The position numbers and the translations under genes were made by a program. From HyVt-337 sp964428895 (GTDB lineage: Bacteria > Planctomycetota > Phycisphaerae > SM23-33): DNA of 46,106 nucleotides. The stretch lies in NCBI GenBank assembly GCA_964428895.1, contig CAYRZU010000019.1, positions 1 through 46,106 on the forward strand, read 5' to 3'. This document shows positions 1-9,015 of this stretch, in pieces; position 1 is the stretch's first letter; each line of letters begins with the position of its first letter. A model generated the notes under the pieces. The model was not told the DNA's origin. It did not search any database and worked only from the letters and a program-made list of their open reading frames with translations.

Positions 1-123
1 GTAGTTCTATGATATCCCCAGGTGCCAAAACCGTCAACCGGGCCAGCCGGGGCGCCCGGGGGCGCCGGAGAGCGTGTGACGTATAAGAGAAGCCTAGTCA
101 AGACGTTGCGGGTGCCCCTGCGG
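1..123. other. left-edge intergenic segment
   Basis: I see no gene in this segment. It lies downstream of the minus-strand redox gene that ends at 124. It contains a GC-rich self-complementary stretch around 50-66 (GGCGCC copies flanking a G/C run) that could fold, but no T run follows on either strand, so I do not call a terminator. Confidence 0.5.
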
Positions 124-1293
124 CTAGGCGGTCACCAGGACTAGTACGCCCAGGAACGCGAACAGCAGCGCCAACAGCAGCTTGACCACACCCAGGTGAC
201 GCCGCAGGAATTGGCCCATCCGTTCGGAACTGACCCCCCAGTAGCCGGCCGCCAGCAGCGCCACCAGCGGAAGGATGAACATGACGTTGTACAGCAGTAG
301 ATAACCGATGGCGTGGGCGCGCAGATCCGAATTGCGCGCCACGACCGTGATGGTGGGCAGATAGACCTGACCCGTGCACAGCGATTCGAGCACCGCCACC
401 AGAAAACCCACGACCATCGACCCCAGCAGCAAGCGGCGCGCTTTCAGGCCGCCACGGATAACGGCGTGGACGCGCTTCTTGATGCTGGCCGGCAGGCCGA
501 GCGTGGCTTTGGAGGCGTCTTTGGAGCGAGTGTAGCGGACGAAGTCTACGAAACTCCAGATCGCCAAACCCAACGCCAACACGCCGACACCGTAGGAGAT
601 CCCCTTGGCGATACCGCGCTGCATCGAGAACGCTCGCACCGCGCCGAGCAGGCCCAGGCCGATCAGGAAGTAGGTCACGAAGATCGCTACCGTAAAGCCG
701 ATGCCGACCGCGGCGATCTCGCGGCGGCTCTTGCCGAGGTAGGTCAACATCGATAGGAGGAAGATGATGGTAGTGAAGGCGCAGGGGTTGATACCGTCCA
801 ATAGACCCGCTACGACCACGCCGCCGATGGTAACGTTCTCAAGCAGCTTCGAGGCGCCATCATCGGCGAAGAGGGCGTCGAGGTCTTCGGCTGTAGGGAC
901 GTAGGTGGTGGCGTCGGCCAGGAGCTGGGACTTAACCCCGTCGGCCAGGCCGTCCAGGATCGCCTCGGTTCCGTTGAAGCAGAGATCGCCCACGTAGACT
1001 GTTGGCGGCTGGGCGTTGGTGTTGTAGTGGTGGTCGAAGGCTTGGAGCATCATCAGCGCGTGCTCGAGTTGCTCCGGGCCGTCGTGGTTGTCGACGTAGT
1101 AATGCACGGCGCGGAGGGTGGCGTGGGGCCGGTCGACCAGGCGGGTCAGCAAGGCCTCCACCTCGCCGCACCGCGGGCAGTCGCGCGAGATGAACACCAC
1201 GATGTCCATCGGTTCGGCCGGTTCGAGGCTGAGCGCCGCAGCCGGGGCCGCCAAAGCCACGTTCAACGTGATGACGACGGCCAAGCGTTTCAA
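124..1293 (-). CDS. thioredoxin-like/CcdA-type transmembrane redox protein
   Basis: The 389-residue protein starts with a hydrophobic signal-like segment (residues 1-21). A thioredoxin/glutaredoxin-like domain follows, with a CPRC redox motif at residues 39-42. The C-terminal half has about six membrane segments resembling CcdA/DsbD. Two membrane cysteines lie in contexts typical of that family: DGINPCAF at the first helix and ESLCTGQ near the fourth. Such proteins pass electrons across the cytoplasmic membrane to periplasmic disulfide proteins, and that role here is inferred. The likely start is TTG at 1293, whose bases overlap the TGA stop of the upstream DUF1573 gene (TTGA). Translation is therefore probably coupled, and the two products probably work together in the envelope. 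The specific redox partner is unknown. Confidence 0.8.
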   Translation of the reverse strand: MKRLAVVITLNVALAAPAAALSLEPAEPMDIVVFISRDCPRCGEVEALLTRLVDRPHATLRAVHYYVDNHDGPEQLEHALMMLQAFDHHYNTNAQPPTVYVGDLCFNGTEAILDGLADGVKSQLLADATTYVPTAEDLDALFADDGASKLLENVTIGGVVVAGLLDGINPCAFTTIIFLLSMLTYLGKSRREIAAVGIGFTVAIFVTYFLIGLGLLGAVRAFSMQRGIAKGISYGVGVLALGLAIWSFVDFVRYTRSKDASKATLGLPASIKKRVHAVIRGGLKARRLLLGSMVVGFLVAVLESLCTGQVYLPTITVVARNSDLRAHAIGYLLLYNVMFILPLVALLAAGYWGVSSERMGQFLRRHLGVVKLLLALLFAFLGVLVLVTA

Positions 1294-1854
1294 GGGGCGC
1301 CCTCGCCGGGCTGGGAGGCCGGCTCGCCCACGGTGGCCTGGATGTTCAGACGTACGTGAGCGCGACTTCGCCGGTCGGTGAAGACAATCACCTGGCCTTG
1401 GTAACGTTCGATTCGGCTGGTGGAAGTGTCCTCAACACGCACGTTGCCGGTTCCGCCGGCCGCCACCGATGGCGGATGATCCAGGATGCGGATGCAGGGG
1501 CAGTCCGACATGGTCTTGGTGATTCGCAGCGGCTTGTCGGCGTCGTTGTGGAGTCGGAAGGTCACGCGGTGGGGGGTCTTCGGCTGGACCGGGCCAAAGT
1601 CGTGGGAGGCCTGGCTTCCAGTGACGCCGACGACGGGGACGGCCGGCTTGGCATCCGCGTTGTCGGGGAGTTCGGCATTGCGTGCGGCGGGGCCGGTGTC
1701 AGGGGGGGGGGTTGTTGGATCGACATCCTGAGGCCTGCGCGACGGCCGTCCCCAACAGCAACAGGGCGATCGCGCTAAGGGCGACGCGCCGCTTCAGGCT
1801 GGCCCGGTTGGTTGGTGTGCCCGTGACACACCCTCTTTCAGTCGTTGGTTCCAT
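1290..1854 (-). pseudogene. DUF1573 lipoprotein, frameshifted at a poly-C run
   Basis: Two reading frames join into one plausible protein. The 5' part starts at ATG 1854 and encodes a signal peptide with a lipobox-like end (AQASGC), then RSNNPPP and a TGA at 1699-1701. The 3' part continues in another frame with HDFGPVQPKTPHRVTFRLHN and DCPCIRI, which is the DUF1573 pattern (HDFG start, DCxC near the middle). The break falls exactly in a run of ten G on the plus strand (1702-1711). Removing one C on the coding strand restores a continuous protein of about 187 residues. This could be a sequencing error, a real mutation, or slippage-based on/off switching. The 3' end overlaps the start of the thioredoxin-like gene by TTGA, so a break here may also affect that gene. 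Confidence 0.7.
1702..1711. repeat. homopolymer run of ten G (C on the coding strand)
   Basis: Ten consecutive G on the plus strand lie inside the DUF1573 lipoprotein gene, just after the codons for the mature N-terminus. The reading frame breaks exactly here. Runs of this length are prone to replication slippage and also to sequencing error. Confidence 0.9.
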
Positions 1855-1862
1855 TGGCGTGC

Positions 1863-1868
1863 ATTGTA
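1863..1868 (-). promoter_or_regulatory. possible -10 element of the DUF1573 gene
   Basis: On the minus strand this reads TACAAT, one mismatch from the consensus -10. It is only nine bases from ATG 1854, so the mRNA would have almost no leader, which agrees with the lack of a Shine-Dalgarno sequence. No good -35 is visible, so this is weak. Confidence 0.25.
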
Positions 1869-1937
1869 CCGGCCCGGACCCCAAACGCCACCCGGGCGGA
1901 CAGGCGCGGGGAATCGGTCGGCGTGTCGGGATTCGGT

Positions 1938-1967
1938 CTGTCTGAGATGGATCAAGCACACTAGAAT
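1938..1967 (+). promoter_or_regulatory. possible promoter of the glycoside hydrolase operon
   Basis: TAGAAT at 1962-1967 lies 27 bases before the GH29 start codon. A poor -35 (CTGTCT, 1938-1943) sits 18 bases upstream. The site is in the divergent gap between the DUF1573 gene and the sugar operon, where a promoter is expected. Confidence 0.3.
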
Positions 1968-1993
1968 CGACGCTCACCCAGCAGGAGTCATTG

Positions 1994-3436
1994 ATGAGCA
2001 AGGACATCCCCGCCAGTTCCCGCGTCGAGCCGACGATCCAATCCCTGGGCAACGGCTACGCCGCCCCCTCGTGGTTCCGCGACGCCAAGTTCGGCATGTA
2101 CATGCACTGGGGCATCTACTCCGTGTCCGGTCGACACGAATGGTACGGCCGTCACATGTACATCCCCGGCCACCCGGATAACGCCCACCACATCAAGACC
2201 TACGGCCATCCGGGCGCGTTCGGCTATAAGGATCTGATCCCGATGTGGAAGGCCGAGCGTTTCGACGCCGATGCGCTGCTGGACGTCATCAAGCGAACCG
2301 GCGCCAAGTATTTCACCCCGTGCGCCGTCCACCACGACAACTTCGACCTGTGGAACTCCCGCCACCACAAGTGGAACGCCGCCAACATGGGGCCCAAGCA
2401 GGACATCATCGGCCTGTTGAAGGACGCGACAGATCGCGCCGGTCTCCGATGGGGCGTGACCACCCACCTGGCGCGTTCCTACAGTTGGTTCAACACCAAC
2501 AAGAACAGCGACGCCGCCGGCCCCTACGACGGTCACGACGCGGCCTATCAGGACTTCTACCACACCCCCAGCGACGACGTCAGCGAGTTCCACCCGTCCA
2601 ACCCGCCCAAGGCGTGGCGCGAGCTGTGGCGGAATCGCATGATCGATCTGATCGACCGCTATGAGCCGGACGTGTTGTACTTCGACGGGGCGGTTCCCTT
2701 CCGCGGCGAGGACAACTTCCAGACCGGCCTCGACGTGATCGCCCACTACTACAACCGCAGTATCGAACGGCACGGACAGCTCGACTCGGTCATGTTCCTT
2801 AAGGACATCGACGAATACCTTGGCTCCTTCAGTCACGGGATGTATGTCAACAACATCGCCTCGCTCGATCTGGAGCAGGGCGGCGCGAACCGACTGATCT
2901 ATCGGCCGTGGCAGACCGACTTCACCGTACTCAAGGGAGGGTGGAGCTACAGCCCGGGCATGGAGCTGTATTCGGCCGAGTACCTGATCCACTTGCTGGT
3001 CGACATCGTCAGCAAGTACGGCTGCCTGCTGCTGAACATTCCGCCCATGCCGACCGGCGAGTTGGAGCAGCGCGTGATCGACCTGCTGGGCGAGATCGGC
3101 TCGTGGCTGGACGCTAACGGGCAGGCCATCTATGGCACGCGGCCGTTCTTTGAGTTCGGCGAAGGCGACGTGCGCTACACCACTAACGGGGACGTGCTAA
3201 ACATCATCGCGCTGAGGTGGCCGGCCGACGGGCGGCTGGAACTTCAGACCCCCACCAGCGACAAGGGCGTGGTCAAAGGAGTGGCCGTGGCGGCTACCGG
3301 CGAGAACCTGCCGTTCGAGCAAACGGCCGACGGACTGACGATCACCTTGCCCGCCGACCCGCCGGCCGGCGGCAAGTACGCGTTCGTGCTGACAGCTCAG
3401 TGTGATCGAGACATGATGCCTCACTGGTTGCGGTAG
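1994..3436 (+). CDS. GH29 alpha-L-fucosidase
   Basis: The 480-residue protein has the GH29 N-terminal signature WFRDAKFGMYMHWGIYS, the HHDNFDLW segment, and the strand PDVLYFDG. The Asp of that strand (about residue 231) occupies the position of the family's catalytic nucleophile. GH29 enzymes release terminal L-fucose from glycans with retention of configuration. The C-terminal 90 residues look like the usual beta-sandwich. There is no signal peptide, so it probably acts in the cytoplasm. I chose ATG 1994 because CAGGAG lies six bases upstream; a TTG one codon earlier is also possible. It is the first gene of a same-strand set of four glycosidases, and the next gene starts 30 bases after its stop. 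Substrate linkage cannot be read from the sequence. Confidence 0.88.
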   Translation: MSKDIPASSRVEPTIQSLGNGYAAPSWFRDAKFGMYMHWGIYSVSGRHEWYGRHMYIPGHPDNAHHIKTYGHPGAFGYKDLIPMWKAERFDADALLDVIKRTGAKYFTPCAVHHDNFDLWNSRHHKWNAANMGPKQDIIGLLKDATDRAGLRWGVTTHLARSYSWFNTNKNSDAAGPYDGHDAAYQDFYHTPSDDVSEFHPSNPPKAWRELWRNRMIDLIDRYEPDVLYFDGAVPFRGEDNFQTGLDVIAHYYNRSIERHGQLDSVMFLKDIDEYLGSFSHGMYVNNIASLDLEQGGANRLIYRPWQTDFTVLKGGWSYSPGMELYSAEYLIHLLVDIVSKYGCLLLNIPPMPTGELEQRVIDLLGEIGSWLDANGQAIYGTRPFFEFGEGDVRYTTNGDVLNIIALRWPADGRLELQTPTSDKGVVKGVAVAATGENLPFEQTADGLTITLPADPPAGGKYAFVLTAQCDRDMMPHWLR

Positions 3437-3466
3437 TCCGCCACCTGCGATGCAAAGGAGCCTGAC

Positions 3467-5011
3467 GTGCAGACCGTGCAGAAAGCGACCGTGCTGCTGG
3501 ATGAGCCGATCGACGTGATCAATCCCCACCTGCATGGGCAGTTCGCCGAGCATCTGGGCGAGCTGGTCTACGACGGCCTGTGGGTGGGGGACAAGTCGGC
3601 CATCCCCAATACCGACGGCATTCGCAACGACGTGATGGAGGCGTTGCGGCCGTTGGAGTTGCCGCTGCTGCGCTGGCCGGGCGGGTGCTTTGCGGACATG
3701 TACCACTGGCGCGACGGTATCGGCCCGCGCGAGGACCGTCCCTTACGGATCAACGCTCACTGGGGTATGGCACCGGAGACCAACGCCTTCGGCACGCACG
3801 AGTTCATGCGGCTGTGCGAGCTGCTTGGGGCCGAGCCGTACTTTGCCGGCAACGTCGGCAGCGGCGCGCCGCGGGAGTTGGCGGAGTGGGTCGAGTACTG
3901 CAACTTCGCGGGCCCGTCCGCCCTGGCTTCCGAGCGCCGCGCCAACGGACAGGCCGAGCCGTTCGGCGTCAAGTACTGGGGGGTGGGCAACGAGAACTGG
4001 GGCTGCGGCGGGTCCATGACGCCCGAGTACTGCGCCGACTTGTTCTTGAGGTATCGGTCGTTCGTGTTCGACTACCCCGGCACGGACGTGTCCGCCATCG
4101 CTTCCGGCCCGCTGTCCGGCGACTGGGATTGGACGCGACGATTCTTCGAGCGGGCGTGCAACTCGTACTGGGATCGGCGGAAGATGATTCATGGCTTCGG
4201 CGCGCACTACTACTGCAACACCGCGGGGGCCAGCGCCACCGACTACACGCCGGACGAATGGCTGCAACTGCTCGCCAAGGCCCGGGCGGTCGAAGGCGTC
4301 ATCGTCGGCCACCGGTCGATCATGGACGAGTTCGACCCCGACCGGCAGATCAAGCTGATCCTCGATGAATGGGGAACGTGGCACCCGGTTCAGGCCGGTA
4401 AGCCCGAGCGAGGTCTCTACCAGCAGAACACCATGCGGGACGCGTTGGTCGCGGCCCTGACGCTGGACGTGTTCAACAACCACGCGGACAAGCTGGCGAT
4501 GGCCAACATCGCGCAGATGGTCAATGTCCTGCAGGCGTTGGTGCTGACCGACGGCGATCGGTGCATCACAACGCCGACCTATCACGTGTTCGATCTGCAT
4601 CGGCCTCACCGTGGCGGCGCGGCTGTGCGGTTCGTTTCTCAGAGCGAGTCGATCTTCGACGGCGGCTCGGTAACCGACGACTGTCGCAAGTGTTATGTCG
4701 ACGCCGATGCCGACATCAGCCTCAAGGCAGTGGAAGGGTCAGCGTCGGTTACCGACGGCCGCCTGTGTGTGACGGTCAGCAACCGGCATCCGACCGAACC
4801 GGTCGAACTGGCCCTGACGCTCCGCGGCGGAGCGATGAGTGGGGCCGAGATGGTGACGCTGGCCGGCGAGGACTATCTGGCCCACAATACCTTCGATCGG
4901 CCGGACGCGGTAACGCTGTCGGCGACGACAGAAGCGGATGTCCAAGGAAGCGAACTCCATCTCAACCTGCCGGCCGGTTCGGTGGCCCGCGTGATGGGCC
5001 AACTCGCGTAG
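3467..5011 (+). CDS. GH51 alpha-L-arabinofuranosidase (short form)
   Basis: The 514-residue protein has the classic GH51 layout: a catalytic (beta/alpha)8 barrel followed by a beta-sandwich. The acid/base Glu is in GNENWG (about E176) and the nucleophile Glu is in LDEWG (about E301). LRWPGGCFADMYHW is a further family signature. GH51 enzymes remove alpha-L-arabinofuranosyl residues from arabinan or arabinoxylan oligosaccharides. There is no signal peptide, so action in the cytoplasm is likely. The start is GTG at 3467, supported by AAGGAG six bases upstream. Its length matches intracellular family members. It sits between GH29 and GH4 and was probably transcribed with them. A second GH51 of different architecture lies two genes downstream. 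Confidence 0.9.
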   Translation: MQTVQKATVLLDEPIDVINPHLHGQFAEHLGELVYDGLWVGDKSAIPNTDGIRNDVMEALRPLELPLLRWPGGCFADMYHWRDGIGPREDRPLRINAHWGMAPETNAFGTHEFMRLCELLGAEPYFAGNVGSGAPRELAEWVEYCNFAGPSALASERRANGQAEPFGVKYWGVGNENWGCGGSMTPEYCADLFLRYRSFVFDYPGTDVSAIASGPLSGDWDWTRRFFERACNSYWDRRKMIHGFGAHYYCNTAGASATDYTPDEWLQLLAKARAVEGVIVGHRSIMDEFDPDRQIKLILDEWGTWHPVQAGKPERGLYQQNTMRDALVAALTLDVFNNHADKLAMANIAQMVNVLQALVLTDGDRCITTPTYHVFDLHRPHRGGAAVRFVSQSESIFDGGSVTDDCRKCYVDADADISLKAVEGSASVTDGRLCVTVSNRHPTEPVELALTLRGGAMSGAEMVTLAGEDYLAHNTFDRPDAVTLSATTEADVQGSELHLNLPAGSVARVMGQLA

Positions 5012-5087
5012 TTGAACGTCAGCGGACAATCTGGTTGCATAGGGTCTCTCGTCCAGCGCTCGGCGCGTGGCCCATAGAATGGAGCGA

Positions 5088-6431
5088 ATGCGGATGGCAA
5101 AGAAGCGACCCAAGATCGTGTTCATCGGAGCGGGCAGCCAGGGATTCACGTGGGGGTTGGTCCGCGACCTGCTGACCTTTGACCGCACGCGCAACGCGGA
5201 GATCTGTCTGGTCGATATCAGCAAGAAGCGGCTGGACCTCGCCCGGCGTTTGGTCCGGAAGCTCATCGACTCGGACAACTACCCCGCCACCGTCAGCGCC
5301 ACCACCGACCGGCGCGAGGTGCTCAAGGGCGCCGACGCGGTGATGGTCACGATCCTGGCCGGTGACGTGGACGTCTGGAAGCACGACATTCTGATCCCCA
5401 AGAAGTACGGCATCGACATCAACGTGGGCGACACGCGCGGGGTCTCGGGCATCTTCCGGGCGCTGCGGACGATTCCGACCATGCTGGAGATCGTCCGCGA
5501 CATGGAAGAGCTTTGCCCGCACGCGGTCATGCTCAACTACACCAACCCCATGGCCATGCTGTGTCACGCCATGCAGCGAAGTTCTGAAGTCGCCATCACG
5601 GGTCTCTGTCACAGCGTGCAGGGCACCGCCATGGAGATCGCCGACTGGTGCGGCGTGCCGCGGGACGAGCTGGTCTACACCTGCGCCGGCATCAACCACA
5701 CCTCCTGGTTCACGCGGCTGGAGCATAAGGGCAAGGACCTCTACCCGAAGCTCCGCAAGGTCGTCGAGTCCAGCAAGGAGATCCAGGAACTCGAGACCGT
5801 TCGCAGCGAGATGTTCCTGGAGTTCGATTACTACGTCACCGAATCCAGCGGCCACAACAGCGAGTACAACTGGTGGTACCGAAAGCGGCCGGACTTGGTG
5901 AAGAAGGTCTACAGCAAGACCAGTTGGAATCCCGGCACGAACGCCTTCATCGTGAAGGGGCATCAGTGGCGGAAGAAGAACTGGGGAAGAATCGTCCGCG
6001 ACTCACTGGCCGCCGAGGTGCCCGTGCCGCTGAAGCGCGGCTGCGAATACGCCGCGTCGATCGTCAACGCGTGGCTGGGCGGCGAGCCGTTCGAGTTCAA
6101 CGGCAACGTGCCGAATACGGGCTTGGTTACGAACTTGCCCGAGGGCGCGTGCGTGGAAGTGCCGGTGCTGGCTACGCGTGGGAAGCTGTCGCCCATTCAC
6201 GTGGGTGCCTTGCCGCCGCAGTGTGCGATTCTGACCGACCTGAGCGCGCGGACGGAAATGATGGCCGTCGACGCCCACTTCACCGGCAACGCCAAGTTGG
6301 TCTACCAGGCCATCTGCTACGATCCGCTCCCGGCGGCCAAGCTGTCGCTGGGGGAGATCAAGACCATGACCAAGGAAATGTTCCGCAAGTTCAAACGCTA
6401 CCTGCCGCAGTTCAAGTCGCTGGACTTCTAG
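5088..6431 (+). CDS. GH4 NAD-dependent glycosidase, alpha-galactosidase-like
   Basis: The protein of about 447 residues begins with a Rossmann NAD-binding motif (KIVFIGAGSQGF). The GH4 markers NYTNPMAM, GLCHSVQGT (about C174 and H175) and AGINHTSWF (about H204) provide the Mn2+ ligands. GH4 enzymes cleave by transient NAD+-dependent oxidation and elimination, and are cytoplasmic. The CHS sequence resembles MelA-type alpha-galactosidases rather than phospho-glycosidases. Alpha-glucuronidase or galacturonidase activity cannot be excluded, because GH4 specificity is hard to predict. Several starts are possible (GTG 5067, ATG 5079, 5088, 5094). I prefer 5088, with 5094 close behind, because GGAG at 5081-5084 precedes them. 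It is the third gene of the sugar operon. Confidence 0.82.
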   Translation: MRMAKKRPKIVFIGAGSQGFTWGLVRDLLTFDRTRNAEICLVDISKKRLDLARRLVRKLIDSDNYPATVSATTDRREVLKGADAVMVTILAGDVDVWKHDILIPKKYGIDINVGDTRGVSGIFRALRTIPTMLEIVRDMEELCPHAVMLNYTNPMAMLCHAMQRSSEVAITGLCHSVQGTAMEIADWCGVPRDELVYTCAGINHTSWFTRLEHKGKDLYPKLRKVVESSKEIQELETVRSEMFLEFDYYVTESSGHNSEYNWWYRKRPDLVKKVYSKTSWNPGTNAFIVKGHQWRKKNWGRIVRDSLAAEVPVPLKRGCEYAASIVNAWLGGEPFEFNGNVPNTGLVTNLPEGACVEVPVLATRGKLSPIHVGALPPQCAILTDLSARTEMMAVDAHFTGNAKLVYQAICYDPLPAAKLSLGEIKTMTKEMFRKFKRYLPQFKSLDF

Positions 6432-6450
6432 CCTCGGCCGGAGAAACGCC

Positions 6451-8964
6451 ATGTCGAAACCTGCTCAGATCAGTGTCAACGCGAAAAAGGTCCTGCAGAA
6501 CGTCAGCCCCTATATGCGGGGGACGTGCATCGAAGACGTCAACCATGAGGTCTATGGCGGCATCTATAGTCAGATGATCTTCGGGGAAAGCTTCCAGGAA
6601 CCGGCCGACGTGCCGATCTTCAAGCATTGGGAAGCGGTCATGGGGTCGTGGGACGTCGACAAGGGCGAGTTGATCGCGCGCGGCCGTTGCCGCGAGCGCG
6701 GCAATATCTTCGTTCGCGACCTCGACGCCATCAACGGTGAACTGAATTGTGAGATGTTCTTCCGGGACGGCCAGGACGGCAGCGCGGGCGTGATCATCAA
6801 GGTCAACGATCCCGGTATCGACGTCAGCAGTTTTCGCTGCTACGGCATCTGGTTCAATCCGTCGGAGAAGATGATGCGGATCGGCCGCGGGCGCGGCGGC
6901 GGGCTGGATCCTTACGTCGACACACCGTTCGACATGCCGACCGGCGAATGGGTTAGGGTAACGGTACGGTTTGCGTGGGCGTCGTTCCAGGTGTTGGTTA
7001 ACGGGGAGCTGGTGGGGCGACACTTCGAGTTCAATGAGGAATTGAGGGCCGGCACGGTGGGGTTCTTCGTGCTGGATCAGGACATTCGGGTCCGCAACGT
7101 GACGCTCTACGACTACCACGAGACACGCGAGTTCCCCTTCGATATCGATACCCCCGCCGACGGCGTCAGCCGCATGTGGCGGCCTATCCGGACGGGGACG
7201 GCTGAGGGCGGGTTCGGCATGGACATGCGCGACCCCTACCACGGCTCGCAGAGCCAGACCATCCGCTTCACCGGCGGCGCCGGCGAGATCGGCGTGGAGA
7301 ATATGGCCCTGAACCGTTGGGGCATGTGCTTCCGCAAGGGCAAGGAGTATGAAGGCGTGCTCCGCGTTCGCAGTGACGGGCCGGCCGAGCTTGTGGTGGC
7401 GGCCCAGAGTGCCGACGGTGCCAAGACCTACGCCGAGGCCGCGCTGACGACGGCGGGGACCGGCAAGTATGAGAGGCTTGAGTTCGCGCTTACGCCGGAC
7501 GCGACCGACAAGGCTGGACGTTTCGCGATTCTGCTCCGCAAGCCTGGCGACATCACGGTGGGCTACGCATTCTGCCAGCCGGGCCTGTGGGGGCGCTTCA
7601 AGGGAGAGACGGTTCGCAAGGATATCGGCGACGTGATGAATGACCAAGGCCTGACGGTCGTCCGTTGCGGCGGGTGCCTGGTCAACAACCCGGGCTATCT
7701 ATGGAAAGATATGCTCGGTCCGCGCGACGAGCGCAAGCCGTACTTGGGCAGTTGGTACACATACTTCACGCACGGCTGGGCCATGTTCGACAAGGCCAAC
7801 TACGCCGAGAAGATGGGCTGCATCTACATCCCGTCGATCAGCACGCACGAGAGCCCGGAAGATTTGGCCGACCTGGTGGAGTTCCTCAACGGCGACGAGA
7901 CCACCGAGTGGGGTCGGCGGCGAATCGAAGAAGGTCACCCCGAACCGTACGGCTGGAAGATCATCGAGTACGGCAACGAAGAACACGTCGGTGACGACTA
8001 CTGGGCGCGCTTCGAGCCGGGCGCCCGGGCGATCTGGAGCAAGGATCCGAGCATCATCCTGGTGATCGGTGACCTGTACTACGGCGAAACGCCCGAGCAC
8101 CCCGATTACATCGAAGACGGCAAGCGCCTCAGCAGCCTGACCATCCGCAAGCAGATCATGGAACTGGCGATGGAGTTCGACGCGGAGGTCTGGTTCGACG
8201 TGCACATCTCTTCGGATACGCCCGAGAACGTGTTCGGCCTGAAGGAGACAGCCCAGTTCTTCGACGTTGTCGAGGCCATCAACCCCGGCGCGAAGATGAA
8301 GTTCGCCATCTTCGAACTGAACGCCAACAACCACGGCCAACGGCGGGCATTGGCCAACGCGCTGTCGATTGCCTATTTCGAGCGCCGGGCCGATCTGGTC
8401 CGCGTGGTGGTTTCCGCCAACAGCCTCCAGCCGGACGGCGAGAACGACCACGGGTGGGACCAAGGGCTGATCTTCTTCAACCCGCACATGGCGTGGGCTC
8501 AGCCGGCTTACTACGTTCACCAGATGATGGGCGAGAACTACCTGCCCAATCTGGTGGAGGCGAAGGTCGACAAAGCCAATCGGTTTGATCTGCTGGCCGA
8601 GCAACACAAGCGCGACGTCACACCCGACGTGGGGCAGTTCGGCACGACCGATTCCCAGGGGGACCTGGGCCTGCAAGGTCTGGACGTGATTGCCCTGCGG
8701 AGCGACGACGCCGATGAGCTCGTGCTGCGCGTGGTGAACGTCTCCGGCTCACCGGCCAAGGCTCAGATCAGGATGAAGGGGTTCAAGCCCACCAAGAAGA
8801 CCGCGCGGGTCACGGAGCTATCGGGCCAGCCCGACGACGTGAACACCGCCAAGAAGCCGAACACCGTTGTTCCGAAGAGCAGGGACTGGAAGCATGGCTT
8901 TAAGAAGGGAGCGGTCAGTTTCACCTTCAAGCCGTTTTCGGTGACGGTGCTTCGTCTTCGTTAG
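6451..8964 (+). CDS. GH51 alpha-L-arabinofuranosidase with N-terminal lectin-like domain
   Basis: The 837-residue protein is the long GH51 form. It opens with a family signature (GTCIEDVNHEVYGGIYSQ). A concanavalin-like region follows (about residues 50-230, including QVLVNGELVGRHFEF and a strand-rich end), then a beta-sandwich and the catalytic barrel. The acid/base Glu is in YGNEEHVG (about E510) and the nucleophile Glu is in AIFELNANN (about E622). The C-terminus is a beta-sandwich. No signal peptide is present. The gene starts 19 bases after the GH4 stop, with GGAG upstream of ATG 6451. Two GH51 enzymes of different architecture in one operon suggest activity on two kinds of arabinose linkage or chain context, which is an inference. 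Confidence 0.87.
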   Translation: MSKPAQISVNAKKVLQNVSPYMRGTCIEDVNHEVYGGIYSQMIFGESFQEPADVPIFKHWEAVMGSWDVDKGELIARGRCRERGNIFVRDLDAINGELNCEMFFRDGQDGSAGVIIKVNDPGIDVSSFRCYGIWFNPSEKMMRIGRGRGGGLDPYVDTPFDMPTGEWVRVTVRFAWASFQVLVNGELVGRHFEFNEELRAGTVGFFVLDQDIRVRNVTLYDYHETREFPFDIDTPADGVSRMWRPIRTGTAEGGFGMDMRDPYHGSQSQTIRFTGGAGEIGVENMALNRWGMCFRKGKEYEGVLRVRSDGPAELVVAAQSADGAKTYAEAALTTAGTGKYERLEFALTPDATDKAGRFAILLRKPGDITVGYAFCQPGLWGRFKGETVRKDIGDVMNDQGLTVVRCGGCLVNNPGYLWKDMLGPRDERKPYLGSWYTYFTHGWAMFDKANYAEKMGCIYIPSISTHESPEDLADLVEFLNGDETTEWGRRRIEEGHPEPYGWKIIEYGNEEHVGDDYWARFEPGARAIWSKDPSIILVIGDLYYGETPEHPDYIEDGKRLSSLTIRKQIMELAMEFDAEVWFDVHISSDTPENVFGLKETAQFFDVVEAINPGAKMKFAIFELNANNHGQRRALANALSIAYFERRADLVRVVVSANSLQPDGENDHGWDQGLIFFNPHMAWAQPAYYVHQMMGENYLPNLVEAKVDKANRFDLLAEQHKRDVTPDVGQFGTTDSQGDLGLQGLDVIALRSDDADELVLRVVNVSGSPAKAQIRMKGFKPTKKTARVTELSGQPDDVNTAKKPNTVVPKSRDWKHGFKKGAVSFTFKPFSVTVLRLR

Positions 8965-8972
8965 GACGAAGC
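8949..8972. terminator. hairpin at the end of the sugar operon
   Basis: GCTTCGTC (8949-8956) and GACGAAGC (8965-8972) form a perfect 8-bp stem, with the TAG stop of the last GH51 gene inside the loop. There is no T run after it on either strand, so it is at best a weak or factor-assisted terminator between two convergent genes. Confidence 0.25.
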
Positions 8973-9015
8973 CGGCTCGCGGCGGGGCGAGGGACGCGGG
9001 GACCGGCCAGGCGGC

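Noticed and set aside
313..756. Long plus-strand open frames opposite the redox, hydrolase and GRE genes (for example 313-756 and 21842-23131)
   Set aside because: They mirror strongly supported genes on the other strand, are rich in Arg, His and Val as expected for antisense frames of GC-rich genes, and have no domains or ribosome sites.
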